Position numbers and translations under genes: made by a program. From positions 1-64,000 of the forward strand of contig JAAVZE010000032.1 in assembly GCA_022791495.1 (NCBI GenBank): 64,000 nucleotides of DNA, read 5' to 3'. Shown here one piece after another: positions 1 through 7,715 of this stretch. Every line of letters starts with the position of its first letter. Position 1 is the stretch's first letter. The notes below the pieces were generated by a model that saw only the letters and a list, made by a program, of their open reading frames with translations, was not told where the DNA came from and did no database searches. The stretch comes from Eubacterium sp. (GTDB lineage: Bacteria > Bacillota > Clostridia > Lachnospirales > Lachnospiraceae).

Positions 1-186
1 ACTTCCCTGAAGCTCGGCAAACCTGTAAACAGTGCCCTTCACTGCGGTATCTGTGGTGAGCACGGTGGAGATCCATCTTCTGTAGAGTTCTGCAACAAGA
101 TCGGTCTTGACTATGTATCCTGTTCACCGTTCCGTGTGCCGATTGCAAGACTTGCGGCGGCACAGGCAGCGATTGCACAGAAGTGA
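1..186 (+). CDS. ppdK: Pyruvate phosphate dikinase, C-terminal end (partial)
   Basis: Frame 1 is open from the window edge to TGA at 184-186 and encodes the last 61 residues of pyruvate phosphate dikinase, which interconverts pyruvate and phosphoenolpyruvate using ATP/AMP and phosphate. The piece contains [14 protein letters not shown] and the terminal block [20 protein letters not shown]. These form the end of the PEP/pyruvate-binding barrel, including the conserved catalytic cysteine region of the PEP-utiliser family. The N-terminal part lies outside the window. The last 27 bases are repeated exactly at 18619-18645, so this 3' end looks like the integration point of the element that follows. 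The coding sequence is kept intact on the left copy. Family assignment is secure; only the start is missing. Confidence 0.95.
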   Translation, partial: TSLKLGKPVNSALHCGICGEHGGDPSSVEFCNKIGLDYVSCSPFRVPIARLAAAQAAIAQK

Positions 187-345
187 GCAATTCCTCTTGA
201 AAAGAGGAATCCTGAAAAAGCACCAATTTACGGGACTTTGAGGAGTGTCTGATTTCGAGGAATCGCTGATTCCTTAAAGTCAGTATAAGAAAGCATAGAA
301 AACAGTCCATTCAGAGAATAAATCTCTGGGTGGACTGTTTTTGAA
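160..345 (+). repeat. Left direct repeat (att-like) at the ppdK 3' end
   Basis: Bases 160-186 (GCACAGGCAGCGATTGCACA and the next 7 bases) are identical to 18619-18645. The similarity continues with scattered changes to about 345, against about 18800. It covers two small hairpins (190-210 and 258-274) and a terminator. Upstream of 160 and 18619 the sequences differ, so the repeat has a sharp left edge inside the last codons of ppdK. This is the arrangement expected for an element inserted at the 3' end of a gene. The exact crossover cannot be fixed from one sequence. Confidence 0.75.
301..342. terminator. Bidirectional terminator between ppdK and the methylase
   Basis: AACAGTCCA (301-309) pairs with TGGACTGTT (331-339) and is followed by a T-run. 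On the other strand the preceding A-rich stretch gives a U-run, so the hairpin can serve both convergent genes. The second copy at about 18761-18802 has AACAGCC pairing with GGCTGTT, that is, changes on both arms that keep the stem. Confidence 0.8.
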
Positions 346-367
346 TGTGGATTTTTAGAGGAAGGGG

Positions 368-1774
368 TTATTTTTCCTGCCAAGGTTGTTCCGTGTCATA
401 ATGATAACAACCCTTAAAAGGGAAGTTGGTAATGACACGCTCTATGGCGACACCGCCTATGTTATAGGGGTAGTCGCGATAATATAGACCATGCCCCAAG
501 AATGAGTTGTCGATAATGTGTTTGATATGGAGGTCATCCATGTTATAAGCATCTTCCTGAGAAAAGATTTTTTCTTTTTTGTTTGTTATTCTGCAGCAGA
601 AGATTAAAGAACCATTATAATGAATCACATCTTCTGCGAGGGTTTCAAAATCTTCTATTGTAAATTCTGTCTCATACCCTTTTGTTTTGGGGTATGGTGG
701 GTCTACGAAGAGAAGGTTCTTTTTGCGGTTGTGCTTTTTGATGATATGTAGAGCATCTTCATTATGTATAATAACTTTTTGTGCAGAGCGATAAGTGTTC
801 CATAGGCAGTCCAGATAATTCCTGTATTTGCATATGGCGTTTTCATTGTTTTCAATCAGGTTATTAGGATTCAATCCACCTCGTGAGTTATTACAATAAT
901 GACAAAAGAGATATTTTGCGGCAATGTCAGGAAGGATTTCATCGGTGGAAGAACTGCGGAATTTCTCAATTATTTCCTTTGCCTCATTGTAGGTTTTCTG
1001 GTCAGGACTCAAGGAAAGGCAGGCAGCTTTTAGCTCATCTGATTTAAAGATGAATGAGCGAAGGTAGTTTGCTTTGTGCCAGTAGATATCATTTGTGATA
1101 ATGCGTTTGAAACATTTTTTCTGACAAGCAGTTAAAGTAATGATACCGCTTCCCATGCAAGGCTCAACGAAGGTATCTATGTCATCAGAAAGTGATTGTA
1201 ATATTTCGTTAAAATTGTTCAGAAACCATTTTTTATTGCCATGAACCTTAAGACCAGTATCTGCGGAGGTTTTATTCTCGGATGATGTATTTGATGTATA
1301 GCAAGAATCGGTGTGAGCAGATTCTTTGTTTGCTTTGCAGATAAGCAGATTACAGTAGGTGGTTGCACTGATGTTCACTTTTGCCATGTCGCTTTTTTTG
1401 GCATAATCCAAAAGCAATAAACGAAAGAATCCTTTTGTAAGGGTTTCTTCCCCAGACAGCTTGAGAATAGCCAATTTTTGCTCTGGAGTTAAATGAAGCG
1501 AAACTTTTTCACGTTTCATTTTGTCAGGTGCTTTTGGAAATAAAAGCGAAAAAATCTCATCAAAATATCTCTGATTTTCCCAGAGATTTTTAGTACCCCT
1601 TTCAACAGTTATCTTATATTTCTTAAACAGGGTGCGTAGGGCAGAATCTTTGAAATCTGCTGGTCGGATTGCTAAGACACTTTTTTTCATTTTTTTTGCT
1701 GTTCCACCATAGGCAGATATAAGACCTAGGGGAAGGTTTACAGATGTTTTCGGGCAGGTCTTTTGTTTTGACAT
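368..1774 (-). CDS. D12-class DNA adenine N6-methyltransferase (orphan)
   Basis: A 468-residue protein with the hallmarks of D12/Dam-type adenine methyltransferases. The S-adenosylmethionine-binding motif I is EPCMGSG (about 204-210) and the catalytic motif IV is DPPY (about 358-361). Both are in the order usual for this class. The first ~175 residues are an extra N-terminal part with a LHLTPEQKLAIL stretch that I do not recognise. The start at 1774 has AAAGGAG upstream at good spacing. No restriction endonuclease lies beside it, so it is an orphan methylase. It may protect the element from host restriction, mark its DNA or control its genes; these roles are inference. It lies at the left edge of the integrated element, and a deleted copy lies at 18841-19125. 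Confidence 0.9.
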   Translation of the reverse strand: MSKQKTCPKTSVNLPLGLISAYGGTAKKMKKSVLAIRPADFKDSALRTLFKKYKITVERGTKNLWENQRYFDEIFSLLFPKAPDKMKREKVSLHLTPEQKLAILKLSGEETLTKGFFRLLLLDYAKKSDMAKVNISATTYCNLLICKANKESAHTDSCYTSNTSSENKTSADTGLKVHGNKKWFLNNFNEILQSLSDDIDTFVEPCMGSGIITLTACQKKCFKRIITNDIYWHKANYLRSFIFKSDELKAACLSLSPDQKTYNEAKEIIEKFRSSSTDEILPDIAAKYLFCHYCNNSRGGLNPNNLIENNENAICKYRNYLDCLWNTYRSAQKVIIHNEDALHIIKKHNRKKNLLFVDPPYPKTKGYETEFTIEDFETLAEDVIHYNGSLIFCCRITNKKEKIFSQEDAYNMDDLHIKHIIDNSFLGHGLYYRDYPYNIGGVAIERVITNFPFKGCYHYDTEQPWQEK

Positions 1775-1889
1775 AATATTCGTCTCCTTTGCAATTTAAT
1801 AAAATTTGTTTTTGGATTCCGCACATATAGCGAAAAAGTAAAAACATGTCTTTTATTAACTGCATCTGGTGCTACCTTACTCAGGAACA

Positions 1890-2066
1890 ATGTCTGAGGG
1901 TAAAATGCCTTGCCTTAAGGGATGAATTTTTGCACCTTATGGTGTAAGAAGTCTGCCTTGGGTACAATTATTTTCTGCTTGATTAATCACAAATCCTGTC
2001 TGAGGGAAACTGTTTTCTGCCTGAGGGTGTGAAAAATCTGCACGAGTCAAAAATCTTGCCACATCA
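1890..2066. repeat. Cluster of degenerate ~20-bp repeats around TCTGCCTGAGGG
   Basis: In the gene-free stretch 1775-2469, nine degenerate units share a core close to TTTTCTGCCTGAGGGTGTGA. Their TG positions are near 1895, 1911, 1931, 1954, 1976, 2001, 2018, 2039 and 2057, giving irregular 16-25 bp steps. The rest of 1775-2469 holds the 33-bp iterons and the upstream region of the next operon. A minus-strand ORF at 2157-2402 has no convincing protein features and was not called. The cluster could be protein-binding sites of an origin or control region; function is inference. Confidence 0.5.
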
Positions 2067-2126
2067 GAAATAAAAAGCAGATACTAATTCTCCAAAATTT
2101 TTATCTTGCAATGGAAACTTCATGTT

Positions 2127-2206
2127 AAAAAGGTGGTATGGAACTGTTAGAGTTTTTCATAAAAGGTAGTATAAATTGCCTGATGTTTGACAGAAAAAGT
2201 AGTATG
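2127..2206 (+). repeat. Three iteron-like copies of AAAAAGGTAGTATG spaced 33 bp
   Basis: AAAAAGGTGGTATG (GGT at 2132), AAAAGGTAGTATA (GGT at 2165) and AAAAAGTAGTATG (aligned at 2198) are exactly 33 bp apart, about three helical turns. Two further copies with the same spacing lie at 14720-14765. Such phased direct repeats are typical of binding sites for replication initiators or regulators. Which protein binds is unknown. Confidence 0.65.
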
Positions 2207-2469
2207 GTAATTTCCTATTTTGCAATCTTTCGTTCGTAATTATGGATAGGGTATTTTCTTGGGGTTTTTGGGCTATGTTTCTCGTAACCCCCTTATTTTG
2301 GTGCTTTTTGCTATCATGGAAAAAATTATATAGAAAACACAGCAAATAGTTCTTGACTTTTTGTCTGATGAGAGTGATAGATGGTAGGACGAAAAACCGC
2401 ATTTTCTATTATTTACGGTTTTTCTGTATCAAACAAACCAACTAAACTATAAGAATGGAGGAATGTGCT

Positions 2470-2892
2470 ATGGTAAGAGTTGTATTGCCGACAGGCGAAA
2501 TCAGGGAGTTCATGCAGTTAGAGTGTTTCAAGGAAAAGATGGTATCTTTTCGTGAAAGAACAAAAAGAGTCGTCATTAAGGCAGAGCAGATGGACAACGA
2601 AGTAACAGGCATCCGAGTAAGTCAAATGCTGGGACACATCTGCTGGGGTAACCTGACTTCAGACAAAGTGAGAGAAATTCTCGCAGAAATGGCAGAAAAA
2701 GGTTCTTATAACTTCTTGGATAAGGGGTATGAGATTATCAAGGATGCCAAGGAGATTCCAAAGCTGGGTGGCAGACCTTATTACCTTGAGGAAAATCCAA
2801 GACCTTTCGGCAGTATGAGTATGGGATGCGGCATGATGAATTGTTTCGAGAATGATGAGGACTGCTTCCTTGATGAGGATGACGAAGAATAA
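2470..2892 (+). CDS. Hypothetical acidic-tailed small protein
   Basis: A 140-residue protein of unknown function. I chose ATG 2470 over the ORF-track start at 2455 because GGAGG at 2457-2461 sits 8 bases before 2470 and would overlap the earlier ATG. The start gives MVRVVLPTGEIREF. The middle is helical and rich in charged residues. The C-terminus has Met-, Cys- and Gly-rich MSMGCGMMNC followed by an acidic tail FLDEDDEE. It is the first gene of a tight plus-strand run with the DUF262 gene (12 bp gap), DUF3846 and DUF4314 genes, which suggests an accessory role in element maintenance. No catalytic motif was seen. Confidence 0.7.
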   Translation: MVRVVLPTGEIREFMQLECFKEKMVSFRERTKRVVIKAEQMDNEVTGIRVSQMLGHICWGNLTSDKVREILAEMAEKGSYNFLDKGYEIIKDAKEIPKLGGRPYYLEENPRPFGSMSMGCGMMNCFENDEDCFLDEDDEE

Positions 2893-2904
2893 GGGGGCAT
2901 ACAT

Positions 2905-4185
2905 ATGCAAAGAAGTACACTGCCGACGGGAGTCAGAACACTGCGGAAATGGTATGAGAAAGGAACTTTGACCTTTGACAATCCAGTACAGCGGTCAGGC
3001 TCCCAGTGGAGCCTGATGCAGAAGAGCCTGCTGATACACTCACTGCTTGCCCAGATGCCAGTTCCGCCAGTCTATCTTTTGAAGGATAAGACTGGCGGAG
3101 AAACTATATATGATGCTTTGGACGGCAAGCAGAGAATGCAGAGCGTCTTTGAATTTATTGATGGGGCATATGCACTCCATATAAGTACGCCAGAAGTAGT
3201 GATGGATGGTGTAATATTTGACCTTGCCAATCTATCCTTTGAGGAATTGAGCGAGGAGTGTCAGGATGAAATTCTTGGATACAGATTTAGCATTACCTGC
3301 TTGGAGGATGCAACGGATGAGGAAGTCGAGGAAATCTTTAAGAGGCTCAATAACAGCACACCGCTCAGTCCTATTCAAAAATGCAGGAGTGAGTTGGGGC
3401 TGGAATTATCCGCATGGGCAAAAGAAGTGTGCCAGAAAGATTTCTTCCAGCATTCTATATCGCTGACAGTGGCACAGTTGCGGAGGGAGGCTGACCTTGA
3501 GGTACTGCTCCAGACAATGCTGTTGCTGGATGCAAGGCATGAGGGGTACGACTATAAGGCGATCAGTACAAGAGAAGTTACAAAGTACTGTAAGACAATC
3601 CGAGGGAAGTATGATGCCGGGAAACGCAGGATGATGGAGGAAATCATAGACTTTGTATCCGATGCATTCCCTGAGAAGCACAGATTCCTCAAGAAGTCTA
3701 ACATCCCCATGATACTTGTAACGGCAAAGCTGGCATTGGAAAATGGTATCTCCGAGGCAGATTTCAAGACCTTTACAGACAGCTTCAGCAACAGCGTCAA
3801 TCTTGCATATGAAGAAAACATGGGATCGGGAAACGTCAAAAGGATAAAGACAGAAGGTCGCCTTACTGCCATAGCAGAAGCATTTGCTTCTTATTTCCAA
3901 CTCAGGGGTATTCAGTCTCTTACGCTGGAGGCTCATGCTGAAGTGAGCGGCGAGGCTGACGCAGGGGACTCTCTTTTGCTGGAAGGCGGAGTGGGTTCTG
4001 ATGCAGTGGAAGAAGGGGCGGAGGCTCCCAAGCCTGAGGAAGAAGCCAGTGAAAATCCTGATGAAACAGAAGGAGCGGAAGTGCTTGATGTGGAAGAGGC
4101 GGTGGCAGAAGAGATTATGCCTGCTGACGCTGATGCAGAGCCAGTCTCCGATGGGGAGAAGGGGGAGGAACAAGGCAATGGATAA
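2905..4185 (+). CDS. DUF262 (ParB/GmrSD-like) protein with acidic tail
   Basis: A 426-residue protein. Residues about 20-200 match the DUF262 fold, a ParB/sulfiredoxin-like domain with nucleotide-binding or nuclease activity in some members (for example GmrSD). The visible signature is YDALDGKQRMQS, the family's DGQQR-type motif, followed by the EEIFKRLNNSTPLSPIQ block. GmrSD also needs a DUF1607 HNH domain; here the C-terminal ~80 residues are instead an acidic Glu/Asp/Ala tail, so it is not a typical GmrSD nuclease. RBS AAGGGGG lies upstream. The stop overlaps the next gene by 8 bases. A slice of a second copy survives at 19157-19372. A role in partition, regulation or defence is possible. 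Confidence 0.8.
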   Translation: MQRSTLPTGVRTLRKWYEKGTLTFDNPVQRSGSQWSLMQKSLLIHSLLAQMPVPPVYLLKDKTGGETIYDALDGKQRMQSVFEFIDGAYALHISTPEVVMDGVIFDLANLSFEELSEECQDEILGYRFSITCLEDATDEEVEEIFKRLNNSTPLSPIQKCRSELGLELSAWAKEVCQKDFFQHSISLTVAQLRREADLEVLLQTMLLLDARHEGYDYKAISTREVTKYCKTIRGKYDAGKRRMMEEIIDFVSDAFPEKHRFLKKSNIPMILVTAKLALENGISEADFKTFTDSFSNSVNLAYEENMGSGNVKRIKTEGRLTAIAEAFASYFQLRGIQSLTLEAHAEVSGEADAGDSLLLEGGVGSDAVEEGAEAPKPEEEASENPDETEGAEVLDVEEAVAEEIMPADADAEPVSDGEKGEEQGNG

Positions 4186-4591
4186 GATTCTGGCGTATTT
4201 TCTCCGTGTATCAGATAAGGGGGTACAGTACCGGGGGTATCTCGGTGAGGCAGACAATTCCCTGAAAGCAGAGCAGGAGTATGTCGGGGGATTGATTGCT
4301 GTCATGCCGTTGACGGATGAGATTGTCCTTATTGTGAACGATGAAGGCAAAATAGCTGGTCTGCCATATAACAGGGTGATGCTTGTGGATGGCAGACCAG
4401 TTGATGTTCTAGCCGGGAATATCATGGAGGTACGCCATGAGGGGGAGGAGTTTACCAGCATACAGCCAGAGGATGTTCCTTTTGTGGAAGAACATCTGCC
4501 ACCATTCAGGGGTATTATAGGTGGAAATATTCTTATAGGGAGTCAGGACAGCCTGCCGCAATACGAGGGGGTGATGAAGGATGGGGACTGA
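4178..4591 (+). CDS. DUF3846 domain protein
   Basis: A 137-residue protein. The ORF track starts at 4001, but the true start is ATG 4178, just after GGGGGAGG at 4161-4168 and overlapping the DUF262 stop by 8 bases. It contains EYVGGLIAVMPLTDEIVLIVNDEGKIAGLPYNR-like sequence, characteristic of DUF3846, a small family on conjugative and plasmid-like elements of Clostridia whose biochemical role is not known. The family is often found beside DUF4314 genes, as here. The tight coupling suggests one operon from 2470 to at least 4802. Confidence 0.85.
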   Translation: MDKILAYFLRVSDKGVQYRGYLGEADNSLKAEQEYVGGLIAVMPLTDEIVLIVNDEGKIAGLPYNRVMLVDGRPVDVLAGNIMEVRHEGEEFTSIQPEDVPFVEEHLPPFRGIIGGNILIGSQDSLPQYEGVMKDGD

Positions 4592-4802
4592 TGTGGAAAG
4601 AATCAGGGAACAGTACCCACAGGGGACAAAACTCAGGCTCCTAAAGGATTTGGATGACCCCTATGCCCCGAAGAGGGCTGGCGATGTGATGACAGTCTCC
4701 CATGTAGACGATGCAGGGCAGGTACATGGGACTTGGAAAAGTGGCGGCAGTCTTGCCTTGCTGTATGGGGTGGATGCCTTTGATGTAATAAGCCGCCCTT
4801 AA
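4581..4802 (+). CDS. DUF4314 domain protein
   Basis: A 73-residue protein overlapping the end of the DUF3846 gene by 11 bases. The sequence VERIREQYPQGTKLRLLKDL, then DDPYAPKRAGD and GQVHGTWKSGGSLALLYGVD, matches DUF4314, a small SH3-like fold predicted from family features and common on integrative elements. Start ATG 4581 follows GGGGGTGATGAAGG. Function is unknown; association with DUF3846 on mobile elements is established. Confidence 0.85.
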   Translation: MGTDVERIREQYPQGTKLRLLKDLDDPYAPKRAGDVMTVSHVDDAGQVHGTWKSGGSLALLYGVDAFDVISRP

Positions 4803-4831
4803 AATATGGAGATTGAGAGGAGGTGGTGCGG

Positions 4832-5095
4832 TTGCGGAGATTTATGCTTATGCCGAAGTTTTTGAGAAAAGATGCCTATGTGCTTTGTGAAGTCAGGCGG
4901 AAGAATGGTTTTACAGTTAGTGGTTACAGGCGTATTGCAGAAGGAACGAGGCTGGAAATGGAGAGGGTGCAGACAGGATTGGAACTGGACACGGTGATAC
5001 TGCCGCCTTTCCAGAAACAGGAAGATGGAACGATGCTCTGTGGAGAACCCTCGGATGCCGCCCTGTTCTTTCGGGGCTATTATGGCATGAAATGA
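4832..5095 (+). CDS. Hypothetical protein, probable TTG start
   Basis: The ORF track uses a GTG at 4823, which overlaps the ribosome-binding site GAGAGGAGG (4814-4822). A TTG at 4832 has good spacing and is preferred, giving about 87 residues: LRRFMLMPKFLRKDAYVLCEVRRK. ATG 4844 is a second option. The protein is basic at the N-terminus with a beta-rich middle. I recognise no family. It follows the DUF4314 gene by 29 bases and probably belongs to the same transcript. Confidence 0.6.
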   Translation: MRRFMLMPKFLRKDAYVLCEVRRKNGFTVSGYRRIAEGTRLEMERVQTGLELDTVILPPFQKQEDGTMLCGEPSDAALFFRGYYGMK

Positions 5096-5825
5096 GAAGG
5101 AAGTGCGATGGTTAGGTTCATTTTTATAATCTGAGATACGTTTACAATACTACATAGAGGCTGATAGAGTGGATGGATGGGATAATGGATGTGAATGATG
5201 ACAGATAACACAAGAGATGGAGGCAGGTCAGGGGAAAGATTTCAGTATGCGATCCCTGCCTGAGAAATGTTTCCAGTGAAGGTAAGGGGTAAGATAATTT
5301 ATAGGGAATGAGGCGGTGGAATGAAGCCAGCCCCATGACAGACGGCAGATGGATATGGTTTGGTTTGGATGCATGGATAGAGAGCAGTCCAGACAGCAAA
5401 ATCTGTAATTTACGTAGCAAGGAGCCCAGCCAGACAGTCTGGGCAGTCTAGGCAGCTTAGGCAGTTCTGGCAGTACAGGCAGTCAGGGCATCTCCAGCAG
5501 TTCTGCATGACAGGCATATCTGTTTCCAGCACGATTTTCAGAGGTATCAGGTAATTTTTTATTTTGAGGTGCTGGATTCATTTCCATACACCGCAGGACG
5601 GCAGAATGCAGGGTGCTGTGGAACGAAATCAAACACTTGTTCTCTGCTCCCGAATTCGCCCCACACAGCCATTTTTGCCTTCTCCCCCTACTCACTCCCA
5701 CCCCCTGCCTAAAATGCCCGACAGGGGGCGACAGCGTGTCCACACGGTGCAACGAAATCCCAGCCCCCTGCTGGCAACGGAAAAAACGGAAAATCCCCTG
5801 CGGATTATGGATTGGAGGAAGTGAA
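5096..5825. other. 730-bp non-coding stretch with inverted repeat and strand-biased GC
   Basis: No supported gene is seen here; ORFs 5142-5420, 5483-5986 and 5564-5824 look like shadows. The left half is purine-rich and contains the 9-bp tandem repeat listed separately. The right half (5640-5800) is C-rich on the plus strand, with CCCCCTG (5701-5707) paired to CAGGGGG (5722-5728) across a 14-base loop and two copies of AACGAAATC (about 5622 and 5750). Strand-biased, hairpin-bearing stretches of this kind occur at transfer or replication origins, but no relaxase gene is visible in the window. Confidence 0.45.
5433..5504. repeat. 9-bp tandem repeat, consensus GGCAGTNNN, about 8 units
   Basis: Units gacagtctg, ggcagtcta, ggcagctta, ggcagttct, ggcagtaca, ggcagtcag, ggcatctcc and agcagttct follow each other without gaps. 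In one plus-strand frame they read G-S-L, G-S-L, G-S-S, G-S-T, G-S-Q, a collagen-like Gly-X-Y pattern. That frame has a stop at 5415 and no start codon, so it is at most a relic of coding sequence. Confidence 0.75.
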
Positions 5826-6215
5826 ATGTTAATAAATGGAAAACCAAGATATGTTATCAAGGAAAAGGAACTGAGGAAGCTGTACACTGTTTTGACGGAT
5901 GTAGGCGTTCCGATGAATGTCAAAAGAGCCAGTGTTGTGGAATATGAGGAACATCTTTTGGATAGGGACAGAAGTGTATGTCTCAATTTCCTGACTGAGT
6001 TAATCTGGATGCTTTGCAGAAATGATATGCAGGAAATTGAAAAAGCATTCGAGGAGCGGCAGATTGCAGCGGATATGGAGATGGATGTGTCATCTTTAAT
6101 AAAAGCTGGTGCTTTCCTGATGGAGACGATAAGTGATGAAGAGGTGGGTGCTATGATGAAGAAACTGGAGTATTACATGAAAAGGTACCATGATGGGGAA
6201 CTCCCCTTTATGTAG
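5826..6215 (+). CDS. Hypothetical helical protein
   Basis: A 129-residue protein. The long track ORF (5613) reads through the C-rich intergenic stretch; the supported start is ATG 5826 with GGAGG at 5814-5818. It begins MLINGKPRYVIKEKELRKLY and is mostly predicted helix with acidic character. It contains RDRSVCLNFLTELIWMLC and ends YMKRYHDGELPFM. No family recognised. It is followed after 35 bases by the DUF6809-like gene, so the two are probably co-transcribed. Confidence 0.7.
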   Translation: MLINGKPRYVIKEKELRKLYTVLTDVGVPMNVKRASVVEYEEHLLDRDRSVCLNFLTELIWMLCRNDMQEIEKAFEERQIAADMEMDVSSLIKAGAFLMETISDEEVGAMMKKLEYYMKRYHDGELPFM

Positions 6216-6250
6216 GGGGTGCGTCATATACTTTGGAATGGAGGCAGTCG

Positions 6251-6514
6251 ATGGAGGATAAGGAGTTATTGCGTGATATCAGGGAAGGAAGGACTGACGC
6301 TATTGAGTCTATCATGGTAAAGGATGAGGAATATAGAAAACTTATACGAAAACAGGAAAAAATCTGGGATGAGCTTCAGGCAATGGGGCTTCCAGACGGG
6401 ACAATGGATAAGGTGGAAGAGTATTCCAGCCTGACATCAAAAAGTAGTGGCAGGTATCTGCAGATGATATATGAACAGGGTTTTCTGGATGGTCTGCATA
6501 TCGGGAAGATGTAG
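6251..6514 (+). CDS. DUF6809-like small protein
   Basis: An 87-residue protein. ATG 6251 is chosen over the TTG at 6233 because GGAGG (6240-6244) lies 6 bases before it. The pattern EYRKLIRKQEKIWDELQA followed by EEYSSLTS and the end YEQGFLDGLHIG resembles DUF6809, a small helical family of Clostridia, though I cannot run a profile. Residues 25-50 may form a coiled coil. A hairpin GGCTTC/GAAGCC follows at about 6533-6566. Function is unknown. Confidence 0.6.
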   Translation: MEDKELLRDIREGRTDAIESIMVKDEEYRKLIRKQEKIWDELQAMGLPDGTMDKVEEYSSLTSKSSGRYLQMIYEQGFLDGLHIGKM

Positions 6515-6598
6515 TGGGTATGGTATGGGAACAGGCTTCGGCTCAGGAGTATTTCTGGGTATGAAGCCTTCCCTGCGTTTATGGGGTGCATATTGGCA

Positions 6599-6627
6599 TT
6601 GAATTCTGTCAGGTGTCATGTTATACT
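6599..6627 (+). promoter_or_regulatory. Promoter of the toxin-antitoxin pair
   Basis: TTGAAT (6599-6604) and TATACT (6622-6627) are separated by 17 bp, a near-consensus sigma-A promoter. GAGGAGG and ATG 6652 follow about 25 bases later. Confidence 0.75.
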
Positions 6628-6651
6628 TTTCTTATCGAGGAGGCGGGGCGT

Positions 6652-6915
6652 ATGTCGCAGATAATTCCGATTAAGGATTTAGAAAATACAAATGCAATTT
6701 CAGACAAATGCCATATGGAGCAGGAACCGGTGTTTGTCACAAAGAATGGGCGTGGCGATCTGGTTGTTATGAGTATTGAGACTTATGAAAAATTGATTGA
6801 TAATGCACAGGTGGATTTGGCGATTGCCGAATCAGAGGATGAGATTGCCAAAGGTGGGGAACTGCTGGATGCCAAGGAAGTACTTATGACACTGAGGAGG
6901 AAGCACTTTGGATGA
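6652..6915 (+). CDS. Phd/YefM-type antitoxin
   Basis: An 87-residue antitoxin. The start ATG 6652 follows GAGGAGGCGG. The N-terminus (IIPIKDLENTNAISDKC) and the segment EPVFVTKNGRGDLVVMSIETYEKL are characteristic of the Phd/YefM fold, which binds its own operator and neutralises the partner toxin through its C-terminal part. The gene overlaps the RelE-type gene downstream by 8 bases, the usual antitoxin-first order. It is expected to repress the promoter at 6599. The pair may help keep the element in the population; that is inference. Confidence 0.9.
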   Translation: MSQIIPIKDLENTNAISDKCHMEQEPVFVTKNGRGDLVVMSIETYEKLIDNAQVDLAIAESEDEIAKGGELLDAKEVLMTLRRKHFG

Positions 6916-7210
6916 ATATGAGGTGAAAATTTCTCCCAGGGCTACCAGAGATATTGATGGGATATATTCCTATCTTGCAGAGGAATTAAAAGTGCAGGGT
7001 ACTGCGGAAGGACTGGCTGACAGTCTGGCAGATGCCATAGACAGCCTGAACCAGATGCCATACAGGGGTGCGGAGAGAAAAACAGGGGCTTTTGCCAACA
7101 GAGGCTACCGTCAGTTATTTGTTAAAAATTTTACAGTGGTATACCGCATAGATGAAACAAGAAAAATGGTAATTATTGTTACTGTCAGGTATACACCAAG
7201 CAGTTTTTAA
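6908..7210 (+). CDS. RelE/ParE-family toxin
   Basis: A 100-residue toxin overlapping its antitoxin. It begins at TTG 6908 (translated MDEYEVKISPRATRDIDGIYSYL). The core PRATRDIDGIYSYLAEEL, the MPYRGAER loop and the C-terminal RQLFVKNFTVVYRIDE, then IVTVRYTPSSF, match RelE/ParE toxins. Whether it cuts mRNA at the ribosome (RelE) or inhibits gyrase (ParE) cannot be decided from sequence. Length is normal and no lesion is seen. Confidence 0.9.
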   Translation: MDEYEVKISPRATRDIDGIYSYLAEELKVQGTAEGLADSLADAIDSLNQMPYRGAERKTGAFANRGYRQLFVKNFTVVYRIDETRKMVIIVTVRYTPSSF

Positions 7211-7234
7211 GGACAGACGGGGGAGGCAGTAAAG

Positions 7235-7429
7235 ATGATGGAAGAAGTTCAGGCAAAGAAAAACAAAAAGGTCATCATTTCAGTATTGGATGAATTTATA
7301 GAAGAACCTGCTGTCAGGAAATTGCATTCTGCAAGGGGTGCGCTTTCGGAATATGCAGACCCAGCGTTATGGGGAGAGGAGAAGTCAGCATGGGAAAAGG
7401 CGGTAAAGGAAAAACAGGGAGATGACTGA
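7235..7429 (+). CDS. Small antitoxin-like protein without visible partner
   Basis: A 64-residue protein after GGGGGAGG. The segment KLHSARGALSEYADPALWGEEKSAWEKAVKEK resembles short RelB-like antitoxins that normally precede PIN-domain toxins. This resemblance is from memory and tentative. No PIN gene follows; instead a terminator begins 58 bases after the stop. It may be the third gene of the toxin-antitoxin operon or an orphan antitoxin. Confidence 0.55.
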   Translation: MMEEVQAKKNKKVIISVLDEFIEEPAVRKLHSARGALSEYADPALWGEEKSAWEKAVKEKQGDD

Positions 7430-7486
7430 CAAGGCAGCTAGTAACTGGTTTGTGGGGTATTTATGAATAATAACAGAAAATGAAAA

Positions 7487-7524
7487 CTCTGACTCAGGAG
7501 TATCTGGGTCAGGGTATTTTTTTT
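7487..7524 (+). terminator. Rho-independent terminator of the toxin-antitoxin operon
   Basis: CTCTGACTCAG (7487-7497) pairs with CTGGGTCAGGG (7504-7514) with G-U allowance, followed by eight T residues at 7517-7524. Confidence 0.85.
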
Positions 7525-7715
7525 GCGGAAATTTTATGATGCAGGAAGAAAAAGGTACATTTTTCTTCCTGTGGACTGTCAGATACCAGTTTTCATGTCC
7601 TGACGGCTTCACAGGGGTATTTAAGAAAGAAAATATATTCTTTATCGACCTAAGTGTTGGTGCATTTCAAGTTAATGAGGTATATGTTTTGTTATGGGGT
7701 ACTGAGGCGTAGGCT

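Noticed and set aside
2157-2402. Minus-strand 81-residue ORF in the iteron region
   Set aside because: It overlaps phased repeats, has no ribosome-binding site and no recognisable protein pattern.
3406-4461. Long minus-strand ORF (351 residues) opposite the DUF262 and DUF3846 genes
   Set aside because: It is antisense to two genes with clear family motifs, and its composition is typical of a shadow frame.
5613-5825. N-terminal extension of the 5826 gene in the ORF track
   Set aside because: It translates the C-rich intergenic hairpin region, and a good GGAGG precedes ATG 5826.
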